Assembly (NCBI GenBank): GCA_963811255.1 | Contig: CAWEQI010000001.1 | Coordinates: 310,001-374,000, forward strand | From: Croceibacterium_B sp963811255 | GTDB lineage: Bacteria > Pseudomonadota > Alphaproteobacteria > Sphingomonadales > Sphingomonadaceae | DNA length: 64,000 nucleotides | Direction of reading: 5' to 3' | Shown: piece by piece, positions 23,963 to 32,056 of the stretch | Layout of the letters: each line of letters opens with the position of its first letter | Numbering within the stretch: the first letter of the stretch is position 1 | Translations under genes and position numbers: made by a program | Notes under the pieces: model-generated | Seen by the model: only the letters and a program-made list of their open reading frames with translations | The model's database searches: none | Told to the model about the DNA's origin: nothing

Positions 23963-26128
23963 TCACGGTTTCTGGCCCTTTGCCTCGAGCGCCTTGTCCT
24001 CGTTGGCGCGCTTGATGACGTACTGGCGCACGGCCTCGGCGTCCTGGGACGTCATCACCGGCTTCCACGAGACCATTCCGGCCGAGTGCAGCGCCCCGCC
24101 GATCACGATCGTGTTGAAGGCCTCGGCGCTGTTGAGTGCGCCGGAGCGCCTGAGGTCGGGATTGAGCGCACCGGCAATCGCCGCATCGCCATGGCACACC
24201 GAGCAATAACGGCCGTAAACGTCGGCGCCGTGGGCAATCTGTTCGGGTGTGCCGGTGACCGCCGGCGGATCGAGCACGAGCTTGTTGAGCGGCGGCGCGG
24301 GCGGCAGCTTGGCGGTGCCGCCGAGCTTGAACACCAGCAGGCGGCTGATGTTGCGCGGGAAGCCCGATTTCGACGCGAGCAGCCCCGGGGCGATGTCCCA
24401 CACCCCGCCCCAGCCGGCGAGCACGGCGACGTATTGCTGGCCGTCGACGGCATAAGTCATCGGCGCGGCGATGATCCCGGTCTGCGTGGGGAAGGTCCAC
24501 AGCTGCTTGCCGTTGTCTGCGCTGTAGGCGGCGAACTGCTCGGTGGCGGTTCCCTGGAACACCAGGTTGCCCGCCGTCGCCAGCGTGCCGCCGTTCCACG
24601 GGCCCTTGTAGGTGACCTTCCACGCCTCCTTCTTCTTGACCGGGTCCCATGCGACCAGCGCTCCGGTCGTGGCGGCCAAGGTCTGGTCGCGCACCGACTG
24701 AATCGCCGGCAGCGCGACGGCGGCGGAATCCTGCGCTGTCTGGAAGCCCATTTGCGAGGGCTGCCAGTCCTTCTTGGCCTTGTAGGGGAAGCCGGCGATG
24801 TTCTCCGGAAGGTACATGTAGCCGGTCTTGGGCGAATAGCTCATCGGCTGCCATGAATGCGCCCCGCCCGCTCCGGGGAGCGAAACCCACAGCTTCCCGG
24901 TGACTTCGTAGCGTGCATCCGGATTGACTTGCGGGCGACCGGTCTGCGGATCGATCCCGGTGGTCCAGGTCTGCGTGGTCCACGGCGTGCCGCTGAGGAA
25001 CTTGCCGGTCTTAGCGTCGAGCACATAGAAATAGCCGTTCTTCGGCGCGTGCAGCACCACGTGCTGCTGCTTGCCATCGATCGTCAGGTCGGCGAGGGTG
25101 ATCTGCGCATCGCTATCGTAGTCCCAGCGGTCCTCCGGCGTTTCCTGGTAGTGCCAGACGTACTTGCCGGTGTCGGCGTCCACCGCGACGAGCGAGCTGG
25201 TGTAGAGGTTGTCGGCGGGCTTGTCGTCGGCTCCCGCCTTTTCGCGGCCGTTGGCGGCCGGGTTCCACGGCTCGGCGTTGCCGGTGCCGAAGATCACCAG
25301 ATTGTTCACCGGGTCATAGGTGATCGCGTCCCACACGGTGCCGCCGCCGCCGAGCTTCCACCACTCGCCGCCCCAGGTCTTGGCGGCGGCTTTCATGGCG
25401 TCGTTCTCGAATCCCTTCGAGGGATCGCCCGGCACGGTGTGAAAGCGCCACAGCTGCTTGCCGGTCTGCCAGTCGTAGGCGGCGATGAACCCGCGCGCGC
25501 GGTATTCGGCACCGCCCGAGCCGATGAACACCTTGCCGTGGGCGATGCGCGGGGCGCCGGTGATCGTGTAATTGACCCGGTCGGGCACCACCTGCTTGCG
25601 CCAGGCGACCGAACCGTCCTTCTGATTGAGCGCGACGAGATCGCCGTCGAGCGTGGCGACGTAGACTTTGTCGCCATAGAGCGCGACGCCGCGGTTGACC
25701 GCATCGCAGCAGGCGATGGGCAGCGTCTCGCGCGGCACCTTGGGGTCGTAGGACCACTTCAATGCGCCGGTGCGGGCGTCGTAGGCGTTGACCTTGCTCC
25801 ACGCCGTCGAGACATAGAGTACGCCGTCGTGCTCGAGCGGGGTCGCTTCCTGGCCGCGAGCGGTGTCGAGGTCGGCCGACCAGGCGAGGCCGAGCTGGCC
25901 GACCGTCTTGTCGTCGATCTGCGTCAGCGGGCTGAAGCGCTGCTCGCCGTAATCGCGGCCGTAAGTCAGCCATTCGTTGCCGTCGGCCGCTGCGATCATC
26001 GCATCTGTGACGCCGGTGGTCGGCGGGGCAGAGGCCTGCGCGCTGCCGCCGCCTTCGCTCTTGTTCTGATGACATCCGGCCAGCGCCAGCGCGGCGCACA
26101 TGGCAATGGCCCACTTCGAACGCGTCAT
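23963..26128 (-). CDS. PQQ-dependent quinohaemoprotein alcohol dehydrogenase, lipoprotein
   Basis: 721 residues. The ATG at 26128 has GGAGGG just upstream and yields a lipoprotein signal with LAGC. The eight-bladed propeller carries WLTYGRDYGEQRFSPLTQID, the adjacent Cys pair at about 140-141 (IACCDAVNRG) that is typical of PQQ dehydrogenases, ITYDPVNNLVIFGTGN and repeated tryptophan-docking motifs. The last 90 residues are a cytochrome c domain with YCSVCHGD (haem Cys about 642 and 645). This is the type II alcohol dehydrogenase layout: periplasmic oxidation passing electrons to the respiratory chain. No PQQ biosynthesis genes are visible. Likely oxidises an alcohol side chain before or during uptake. 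Confidence 0.9.
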   Translation of the reverse strand: MTRSKWAIAMCAALALAGCHQNKSEGGGSAQASAPPTTGVTDAMIAAADGNEWLTYGRDYGEQRFSPLTQIDDKTVGQLGLAWSADLDTARGQEATPLEHDGVLYVSTAWSKVNAYDARTGALKWSYDPKVPRETLPIACCDAVNRGVALYGDKVYVATLDGDLVALNQKDGSVAWRKQVVPDRVNYTITGAPRIAHGKVFIGSGGAEYRARGFIAAYDWQTGKQLWRFHTVPGDPSKGFENDAMKAAAKTWGGEWWKLGGGGTVWDAITYDPVNNLVIFGTGNAEPWNPAANGREKAGADDKPADNLYTSSLVAVDADTGKYVWHYQETPEDRWDYDSDAQITLADLTIDGKQQHVVLHAPKNGYFYVLDAKTGKFLSGTPWTTQTWTTGIDPQTGRPQVNPDARYEVTGKLWVSLPGAGGAHSWQPMSYSPKTGYMYLPENIAGFPYKAKKDWQPSQMGFQTAQDSAAVALPAIQSVRDQTLAATTGALVAWDPVKKKEAWKVTYKGPWNGGTLATAGNLVFQGTATEQFAAYSADNGKQLWTFPTQTGIIAAPMTYAVDGQQYVAVLAGWGGVWDIAPGLLASKSGFPRNISRLLVFKLGGTAKLPPAPPLNKLVLDPPAVTGTPEQIAHGADVYGRYCSVCHGDAAIAGALNPDLRRSGALNSAEAFNTIVIGGALHSAGMVSWKPVMTSQDAEAVRQYVIKRANEDKALEAKGQKP

Positions 26129-26150
26129 AGTCCCTCCCAGGATGGGCCCC

Positions 26151-26934
26151 TCAGCCCCAGCGATTGATTTCCGGGCCAGGCGCGAAGGCATGTGCCGGCT
26201 GATCGGTCGTGGCCCGGGCGAGCGCCTTCCGCACGCTCGGTCGCGCTTCGACCCGGTCCATCCAGGCGAGGCAGCGGTCCTGCCCGGCGAATGCGTCGGT
26301 CTCGAGCTCCCGCATCGAGCGCAGCCAGGCGTACGTTTCTAGGTCCGCGATCGAGAATGGCCCCATCAGCCACTCCCTTCCGTCGGCAAGCTGCGTTTCC
26401 ACCCGTGCAGCGAACTGCGCGATTTTCGTCTTGGAGTTCCTCCACCTTCGCCGCGTCGACGCTGTCATCGCGAAGGTTCTGCCAACGGGCGCGCTGGTCG
26501 TCGCTGGCGATGGTGTCGAGCACGCGCTCGAACTCGTCCGTCGGCATCGCCGCGAGCCGCTTTTGCGACCAAGCCAAGTTGCCCAGATAGGCGACCGCGG
26601 GCGAGAGCCGCTCGGTCGCCTGGCGGCACCACATCAGCATCTGCCAGCGGGCATAGGGGTCGCTCGGCTGCAGGCCGCACCCATCCGCAGCCTCGTCGAA
26701 GTACTGCGCGAGGAACACCGCCTCGCACATCGCCTCACCGTTGGCGACGAGCACCGGCCCTTCGCCCTCGACCGCGTAATCGAGCGCGACGCTGTCGCTT
26801 ACGCCAGGAAGCGCGTGACGTTCGCCGGCGAGCAGGTCGATCGGCCGGGTTTCGATATCGAGCCCGCTCTCGTACAGCGCCGCGAGCACGCTCAGCGAAG
26901 GACCGTTGGGCTCGCCATGATAGAGGATGGCCAT
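26151..26934 (-). pseudogene. Glutathione transferase, frameshifted (first of a GST pair)
   Basis: 260 residues after one base is removed near 26433 (extra G in TTGGAG on the + strand, after AAKVEEL). The N-terminal half has ILYHGEPNGPSLSVLAALYESGL, DLLAGERHALPGV and VLVANGEAMCEAVFLAQYFDE. The C-terminal half has SIADLETYAWLRSM and RVEARPSVRKAL. It is unusually divergent for a GST in the glutathione site. Its ATG overlaps the stop of the next GST (TAATG), so the two are translationally coupled. The coupling suggests a heterodimer, as described for the Novosphingobium BaeAB beta-etherase, though similarity to those proteins has not been checked. PQQ dehydrogenase starts 23 bases downstream. 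Confidence 0.78.
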
Positions 26935-27701
26935 TAGGCGAACTCCGCCATGAGCGCATTGAAGCGATCGGTGAAACGGCCCTGGCCGAGCGCCCAGGTC
27001 CGCTGCACGGCGGGCCGTTTGTAGACGGTTCTAAGCCAGCGCCAGATGTTCGGCGTCTCGTCCGGCCCGCACAAGTCGGGATTGCCGACCGGCAGGCTGT
27101 AGGTCGAATTGAAGATGTTGATGTCGGCCAGCGAATACTGCTCGCTGGCGACGTATTCGCGCTTGCCGAGTTCCGCCTCCAGCAGCTTAACGCCCTGCGC
27201 GACCCGGCGCTTGCTCTCGGCCAGCTCGCTCTCGCTGAACTCGGCAAACATGGCCTTGCGCCAGGCGACGCGACGCTCGGGCAGCGGGATGCGGGCGATC
27301 AACGCCTCGCGCTCCTCCACCGAACGCTGAGCCAGCGCCGGTCCGACGAAGGTGCACCAGCCGATCATCGAGAAGCTGGGGCCGAGCCACTGGTCCATGA
27401 ACTTCATCCACCAGCGCACCCGCCAGCGGTCCTGCGGATCGGCGGGCATCAAGTCCGGCCCCGGAAAGGCCTCGTTGATGTATTCCATGATCGCGGTGCT
27501 CTCGGTCAGCACCCTGTCGCCATGGATCATCGCCGGGATCGTCCCCTGTGGGTTGACCGCGAGGTATTCCGGCTTGTGCTGATCGAATTCCAGCATGTCG
27601 ATGTAGTGGCTGGCGAAGGGGACGCCCTTCTCGGCCAACGCCAGCATCGGCTTGCCGGAATTGGCGTTCGGCTCCCAGTGATAGAGCGTGACGTCGGCCA
27701 T
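26934..27701 (-). CDS. Glutathione transferase (second of a GST pair)
   Basis: 255 residues, complete GST. YHWEPNANSGKPMLALAEKGV, DMLEFDQHKPEYLAVNPQGTIPAMIHGD (cis-Pro) and LTESTAIMEYINEAFPG (ES pair for glutathione) form the N-domain. MKFMDQWLGPSFSMIGW and PLPERRVAWRKAMFAEF form the C-domain. The arrangement resembles LigF-clade proteins more than LigE. It is the first gene of the minus-strand operon that includes the second GST and probably the PQQ dehydrogenase, with regulon operator site 2 located 36-56 bases upstream of the ATG. It may act on ether bonds or on maleyl-type isomerisation. Confidence 0.85.
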   Translation of the reverse strand: MADVTLYHWEPNANSGKPMLALAEKGVPFASHYIDMLEFDQHKPEYLAVNPQGTIPAMIHGDRVLTESTAIMEYINEAFPGPDLMPADPQDRWRVRWWMKFMDQWLGPSFSMIGWCTFVGPALAQRSVEEREALIARIPLPERRVAWRKAMFAEFSESELAESKRRVAQGVKLLEAELGKREYVASEQYSLADINIFNSTYSLPVGNPDLCGPDETPNIWRWLRTVYKRPAVQRTWALGQGRFTDRFNALMAEFA

Positions 27702-27736
27702 AAGCTCTCCCGTGGCGCGCGCTTTCGGCGGCCAAT

Positions 27737-27757
27737 TTTGTATGCATCGCCTACAAT
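27737..27757. promoter_or_regulatory. Operator site 2 of the catabolic regulon
   Basis: TTTGTATGCA, T, CGCCTACAAT: 18 of 21 positions match the perfect site at 13909. It lies between the divergent GST operon (start 27701) and the MetE-like gene (start 27919) and is well placed to control the GST promoter. Confidence 0.72.
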
Positions 27758-27918
27758 CGCCGCGCGAGTCCGGTCAAGCATCGCGAAGGCGGCACCTTTC
27801 CTCCGATTGGGCGTTGCGAGGAGAGCGCGATTGGACCTATCAATGCGCCGTCAGTCGAGCGCGAGCCCGCGTTATGACCCTGGCAAAAGATCACTCTTTG
27901 CCACGACAGGACCCTAAC

Positions 27919-29055
27919 ATGACTACCAAGCTGCCTTCGCGGGCCGACCACGTCGGCTCTTTTCTCCGTCCCAAGAATCTGCTCGACGCGCGCGAACGAC
28001 GCGCCGCCGGACAATTGCGTGCCGCGGCGCTGCGCACGGTCGAGGACCAGGCCATCGCCGAACTCGTCGAGTGGGAGGAGAGCCTCGGTCTCAAGGCCAT
28101 CACCGACGGCGAGTTCCGCCGGTTTTTCTTCCACACCGATTTCCTGCTCCAGCTCGCCGGTGTCGAGGAGCACGGCGGGATCGAGAAGGCGTTCAAGAAC
28201 GACAAGGGCGTCGATGTCCACTTCGCCCCGCCCAAGATGGTGGTTAGCGGCAAGATCCGCCACGTGAAGCCGATCCAGCGCGCCGATTACGAGTTTCTCG
28301 CCAGCCGGGTGAGCGCAGGGCACGTGCCGAAAGTGGCGATCCCCAGCCCGACGATGCTGCACTTCCGCGCCGGGCGCGAGGGCATCCCGAAAGACGTCTA
28401 CCCGACGATGGACGAATTCTATGCCGATGTCGCGCGCGCCTATCGCGATGAAATCGACGATCTCGCCGACGCCGGCTGCCGTTACATCCAGATGGACGAC
28501 ACCAACCTCGCCTACCTCTGCGACGAGAGCCATCGCGACGACGCCCGCCGGCGCGGGGTCGATCCGGACGACACTCCGCGGCAGTACGCCGCGCTGATCA
28601 ACGACAGCTTCCGCTCGGCGCCGGCCGACATGATCAAGGCGGTCCACCTGTGCCGCGGCAACTTCCGCTCGAGCTGGGCGGCCGAGGGAGGTTACGAGCC
28701 GGTCGCCGAGATCATGTTCAACGAACTCGAGATCGACGCCTTCTTCCTCGAATACGACGACCCGCGCTCGGGCGACTTCGCCCCGCTGCGATTCCTGCCC
28801 AAGGGCAAGACGGTGGTGCTCGGGCTCGTCAGCACCAAACTCGGCGAGCTCGAGAGCAAGGACGAGATCAAGCGGCGGATCGACGAGGCGGCGAAGTTCG
28901 CGCCGATCGAGCAGCTGGCGCTCAGCCCGCAGTGCGGCTTCGCCAGCACCGTCCACGGCAACGACATCACCACCGAGCAGCAGGCGGCCAAGATCCGTCT
29001 GGTGATCGAGGTGGCCGAGGAGGTCTGGGGCACGGTGCCGGCGATGGCGGACTGA
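27919..29055 (+). CDS. MetE-like (cobalamin-independent methionine synthase C-domain) protein
   Basis: 378 residues corresponding only to the C-terminal half of MetE. RADHVGSFLRP opens the barrel, SVSAGHVPKVAIPSP-like and YIQMDDTNLAYLCDE line the substrate site, and the zinc ligands are visible as H-x-C in VHLCRGNF, Glu in FFLEYDD and Cys in SPQCGFAS. Stand-alone MetE-like proteins include methyl transferases and the epoxyalkane:coenzyme M transferase, in which zinc activates a thiol. ATG at 27919 is preferred (AGGA upstream). It is divergent from the GST pair across operator site 2. It could recycle methyl-tetrahydrofolate made by the LigM-like enzyme or transfer a thiol. Neither is proven. 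Confidence 0.85.
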   Translation: MTTKLPSRADHVGSFLRPKNLLDARERRAAGQLRAAALRTVEDQAIAELVEWEESLGLKAITDGEFRRFFFHTDFLLQLAGVEEHGGIEKAFKNDKGVDVHFAPPKMVVSGKIRHVKPIQRADYEFLASRVSAGHVPKVAIPSPTMLHFRAGREGIPKDVYPTMDEFYADVARAYRDEIDDLADAGCRYIQMDDTNLAYLCDESHRDDARRRGVDPDDTPRQYAALINDSFRSAPADMIKAVHLCRGNFRSSWAAEGGYEPVAEIMFNELEIDAFFLEYDDPRSGDFAPLRFLPKGKTVVLGLVSTKLGELESKDEIKRRIDEAAKFAPIEQLALSPQCGFASTVHGNDITTEQQAAKIRLVIEVAEEVWGTVPAMAD

Positions 29056-29061
29056 ACGGAA

Positions 29062-29087
29062 AAGGGCGGCCTCGCGAGGCCGCCCTT
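29062..29087. terminator. Bidirectional terminator, perfect 26-base palindrome
   Basis: AAGGGCGGCCTCG followed by its exact reverse complement, flanked by A and T-rich ends, between the convergent MetE-like gene and TonB receptor 1. The stem arm GGCGGCCT is shared with the terminator of receptor 2 at 32012. Confidence 0.85.
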
Positions 29088-29109
29088 CCCTTTCAAGTCC
29101 GGATTCCGC

Positions 29110-31755
29110 TCAGAAGGTCTTCTTGACCGTCACGGCCCATTCGCGCGGACGGCCCGGCTGGGCCTTGTCGAGGCCGGCGCCCGCGGCGCGCAGGTCAAAC
29201 AGCGTGACATAGTAGTACTTGTCGGTGAGGTTCCTCACCTCCAGGGCAATCGACAGGTTCTTGTCCGGATTCTGCCATCCCAAGCGCGCGTTCACCAGCG
29301 TGTAGGCGCCGATGTACTGCGGCACCCCGTTGTACTTGAACCCAGTGTAGGTCTTGCTCTGATAGTTGGCATCGACCCGCGGCGTAAGCCAACCGATCTT
29401 GCCCAGATCGATCTCGTATTGAGCGCCCAGGGTCCACTTCCACTTCGGTGCGCCGGGAAGCGGATCGGTTAGCGCGACTGTCGTGCCCGGCGTCAGCGAG
29501 GTGTAGTGGAAGTCGAGGTAACTGGCCGATCCGTCGAGGCTGAGCCCTGCGATCGGACGGGCGCTGAACTCCGCCTCGACGCCTTTCTCGTGGGCGTTGC
29601 CGCCGTTGATCAGTGCCGCGCATGGGGTCGCCGTCATCGGGTTGCCCGTCGGACAGATCGAGGTGCCGATCTGCGCGTTCCTGAGGATGCCGTAGAACGC
29701 GTCGATGTCGAAGCGCAGCTTCCGGTCGAACAAGTCGGTCTTGGCGCCGATCTCATAACTGTAGAGAACCTCGGGGGCAAAGCTGATCGCCTGATCGGCG
29801 AAGAACGGCCGCGGGTTGGTGCCGCCGCCTTTGAAGCCGGTCGCAAAGCTCGCGTAGACCATCGCCTCGGGCGAGAAGCGGTAGTTCAACGCCGCGCGCC
29901 AGTCCCACCGGCTGCCATGGTACTTGGCGACGAGCCCGGTGAGCGCGCCCGGAGTGCCGGCGCCGTTGGCCGCGCCGACCGGATCGAGGTAGGGGTTAAT
30001 CGTGCCGTCCGGGTTGAGCCGGAAATAGTGGTAGTGCTTGCTCTCGTCGGTATAGCGCACCCCTCCGTTGAACGTCAGGCCGGGGACGATTTGCCAGTCG
30101 ATGTTGGCGAAGGCGGCCTTGCTTTGCGCCGGCGTTCGGTCGGGCTGGACGAACTGCAGCGGGAACAGACCAACCGAGCCGAGGCCGGGGATGGTCGTGT
30201 TGATGTAGCGCAGGTCCTGATACGAATAGTAGTCGGTTTCCTGCTTGAAGTAGTACCCGCCGAGCACCGCGTGAATAGTGTCGGCCAGCGTCGCGTTGAG
30301 CCGCAGCTCCTCGCTCCAATTCCAATGGGTCAGGTGGTTGGCGCCGCCCGACAGCGGGATTGGCGACAGGTCGTCGTCAACGCCGAAGTCGGCCACCCAG
30401 TGCTGGTAGGCGAGGATGTTGTCGATGCTGAACATGTCGCTCAGCACGACATGCGCGTTCGCCGCCAGGTTATAGGCGTCATAGCGGCTGCGGTTGCTGC
30501 GCTGCGTGGCGAGCAGGGGCTGGCCGGGGCCGGCAAGCCCCCCCGGCGTCAACAGGCCGATGTAATTGATCGCCGGCGACGAATAGGATGAGAAGTTGCA
30601 GAACTTGCCGCAGATGAAGCGGTTGTCGTACGGAACGCCCGGATAGCCGCCGGCGTATTGCGGCGGGTTGGTGCCGATGTTGGTGTTCGGGTTGTCGATA
30701 ACGTTGGTCGCGGCGAGAACCTCGCCAGCGGCGGTATGCTCGTCGTGGATGTATTCGGCGGTCAGATTGATGTCGACATCGTTCGACGGGTTGTAGCGCA
30801 ACGCGCCGCGCACGGCGCCGTAGCCGATCTCACCAAGCCGCGCGATGCGGCAGTCGCCGGCCGCCCGGGTGCGCGGAATGCCGCCGGCCGGATTGACCAG
30901 CTTCGTAGTGCCGTCGTTGGCGGTGAAGGTGGCGGAACCGCCGGCGGGATAGACGCAGCCGAAGTCGAGCTGGTCGACGTAGCCGTTCTGGTGCTTGTAG
31001 ACGCCCGAGATGCGGGCGAACAGGTCGTCGGTCAGCTTGAAGTCGATGCCGGCACGTACGCCGATGCGCTGGCGGCTGCCGTAAGTGGCTTCGACGTAGC
31101 CTTCGCCTGAACCGGTCGGCTTCTTGGTGAACATCTTGATCGAGCCGCCTTCGGAGTTGCGGCCCGAGAGCGTGCCTTGCGGGCCGCGCAAGATCTCGAC
31201 CCGATCAAGGTCGAGCAGGTCGAACACTGCGCCGGTGAGCTGCGGATAGTAGACGTCGTCGATGTAGATGCCGACGCCCGGCTCGTAAGCCGGGTTGAAG
31301 TCCGCCTGGCCGATACCGCGGATCGAGACCGCGACCGAGGGGCCGAACGAGGCGCCCTGGGGTTTCATCGTGACGTTGGGGGCGCTGTCGGCCACCTGCG
31401 CCACATTGGTCTGGCTCTTCGCCTCCATCGTCTCGGCATTCTCGGCGGTGATCGCCAGCGGGGTATTCTGGATGTTCTGCGCGCGGAACTGCGCGGTGAC
31501 GATGATCTCGTTGCTTGCCTGGCTGGTGTCGGTCGTTGCGGCCGTGTCGGGGTTGGCCGCCTGGGCCTGCGCGGATGAATCCGCAGTCGAAGAGGAGTTC
31601 ACGGGCGGCGCCGAATTGACGGCGCCGTTCGAAGGCCGGGTCTGGGTGGTTGTTTGCTCCTGCGCCAGCGCGGGCGTCGTCAACGCCAGAGCGGCGAGCG
31701 AAGCAGTCAGCATGAGGGGGGTGCGCGCGCGAACGCGCGGCATGAGATAGGCCAT
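29110..31755 (-). CDS. TonB-dependent receptor 1 of a tandem pair
   Basis: 881 residues. ATG at 31755 is chosen because MAYLMPRVRARTPLMLTASLAALALTTPALAQ is a signal peptide and matches the start of the neighbouring paralogue. A Gln/Ser/Thr-rich spacer leads to a TonB box-like EIIVTAQ, then plug motifs (ITAENAETMEA, IRGIGQADFNPAYEPGVGIYIDDVYYPQ, VEILRGPQGTLSGRNSEGGSIKMFTKKP) and a barrel ending in KKTF. This receptor type is common near sphingomonad aromatic degradation genes, where DdvT of SYK-6 imports a lignin biaryl. Operator site 3 lies 45-65 bases and a LacI-type box about 138 bases upstream. Substrate is inferred only from context. Confidence 0.88.
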   Translation of the reverse strand: MAYLMPRVRARTPLMLTASLAALALTTPALAQEQTTTQTRPSNGAVNSAPPVNSSSTADSSAQAQAANPDTAATTDTSQASNEIIVTAQFRAQNIQNTPLAITAENAETMEAKSQTNVAQVADSAPNVTMKPQGASFGPSVAVSIRGIGQADFNPAYEPGVGIYIDDVYYPQLTGAVFDLLDLDRVEILRGPQGTLSGRNSEGGSIKMFTKKPTGSGEGYVEATYGSRQRIGVRAGIDFKLTDDLFARISGVYKHQNGYVDQLDFGCVYPAGGSATFTANDGTTKLVNPAGGIPRTRAAGDCRIARLGEIGYGAVRGALRYNPSNDVDINLTAEYIHDEHTAAGEVLAATNVIDNPNTNIGTNPPQYAGGYPGVPYDNRFICGKFCNFSSYSSPAINYIGLLTPGGLAGPGQPLLATQRSNRSRYDAYNLAANAHVVLSDMFSIDNILAYQHWVADFGVDDDLSPIPLSGGANHLTHWNWSEELRLNATLADTIHAVLGGYYFKQETDYYSYQDLRYINTTIPGLGSVGLFPLQFVQPDRTPAQSKAAFANIDWQIVPGLTFNGGVRYTDESKHYHYFRLNPDGTINPYLDPVGAANGAGTPGALTGLVAKYHGSRWDWRAALNYRFSPEAMVYASFATGFKGGGTNPRPFFADQAISFAPEVLYSYEIGAKTDLFDRKLRFDIDAFYGILRNAQIGTSICPTGNPMTATPCAALINGGNAHEKGVEAEFSARPIAGLSLDGSASYLDFHYTSLTPGTTVALTDPLPGAPKWKWTLGAQYEIDLGKIGWLTPRVDANYQSKTYTGFKYNGVPQYIGAYTLVNARLGWQNPDKNLSIALEVRNLTDKYYYVTLFDLRAAGAGLDKAQPGRPREWAVTVKKTF

Positions 31756-31799
31756 TAATCCTCTCCATAGATGGAGTCGCCACTGGGGGGACGACGACG

Positions 31800-31820
31800 A
31801 TCGTTTGTAGTGCATACATT
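31800..31820. promoter_or_regulatory. Operator site 3 (degenerate), TonB receptor 1
   Basis: ATCGTTTGTA, G, TGCATACATT: 14 of 21 positions match site 1, with the right half GCATACA intact. The spacing to the receptor start (45 bases) equals that of site 4 to receptor 2. Confidence 0.55.
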
Positions 31821-31872
31821 CACGATCGTTGCAATTGTGCGACAGGCGGTCCGGTGCAACTCCGCGCAATCT

Positions 31873-31906
31873 GATGCAATTACGCAACATTTTGGTAGCG
31901 CTAACG
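31873..31906. promoter_or_regulatory. Conserved upstream block with LacI-type box, receptor 1
   Basis: The 33 bases from 31873 match 34665-34697 at 32 positions. The block ends in TGGTAGCGCTAACG (31893-31906), which agrees with the TGNTANCGNTANCA motif known upstream of LacI-family-controlled receptor and sugar genes in alpha- and gammaproteobacteria, except for the last base. Confidence 0.65.
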
Positions 31907-32011
31907 GCCAGGGCTGGTGTTAGATGCCGGCGCTAGGCCAGGTGGGACAGCGCGCTGGCGGCGTCTCTCCCATCGGATGATCTAGTGTTCGGGCGAGAGT
32001 GCCATGCGAGA

Positions 32012-32035
32012 GTGGCGGCCTCGCTAGGCCGCCAC
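32012..32035 (-). terminator. Hairpin terminator of TonB receptor 2
   Basis: GTGGCGGCCT, CGCT loop, AGGCCGCCAC: a perfect 10-base stem starting 22 bases after the receptor 2 stop. It shares the GGCGGCCT arm with the terminator of receptor 1. Confidence 0.75.
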
Positions 32036-32056
32036 CTCGGTCGTCCGCGCAAGCTC

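Noticed and set aside
29062..29087. Perfect 26-base palindrome as an operator
   Set aside because: It lies between two convergent gene ends and is flanked by A and T runs, so a bidirectional terminator explains it.
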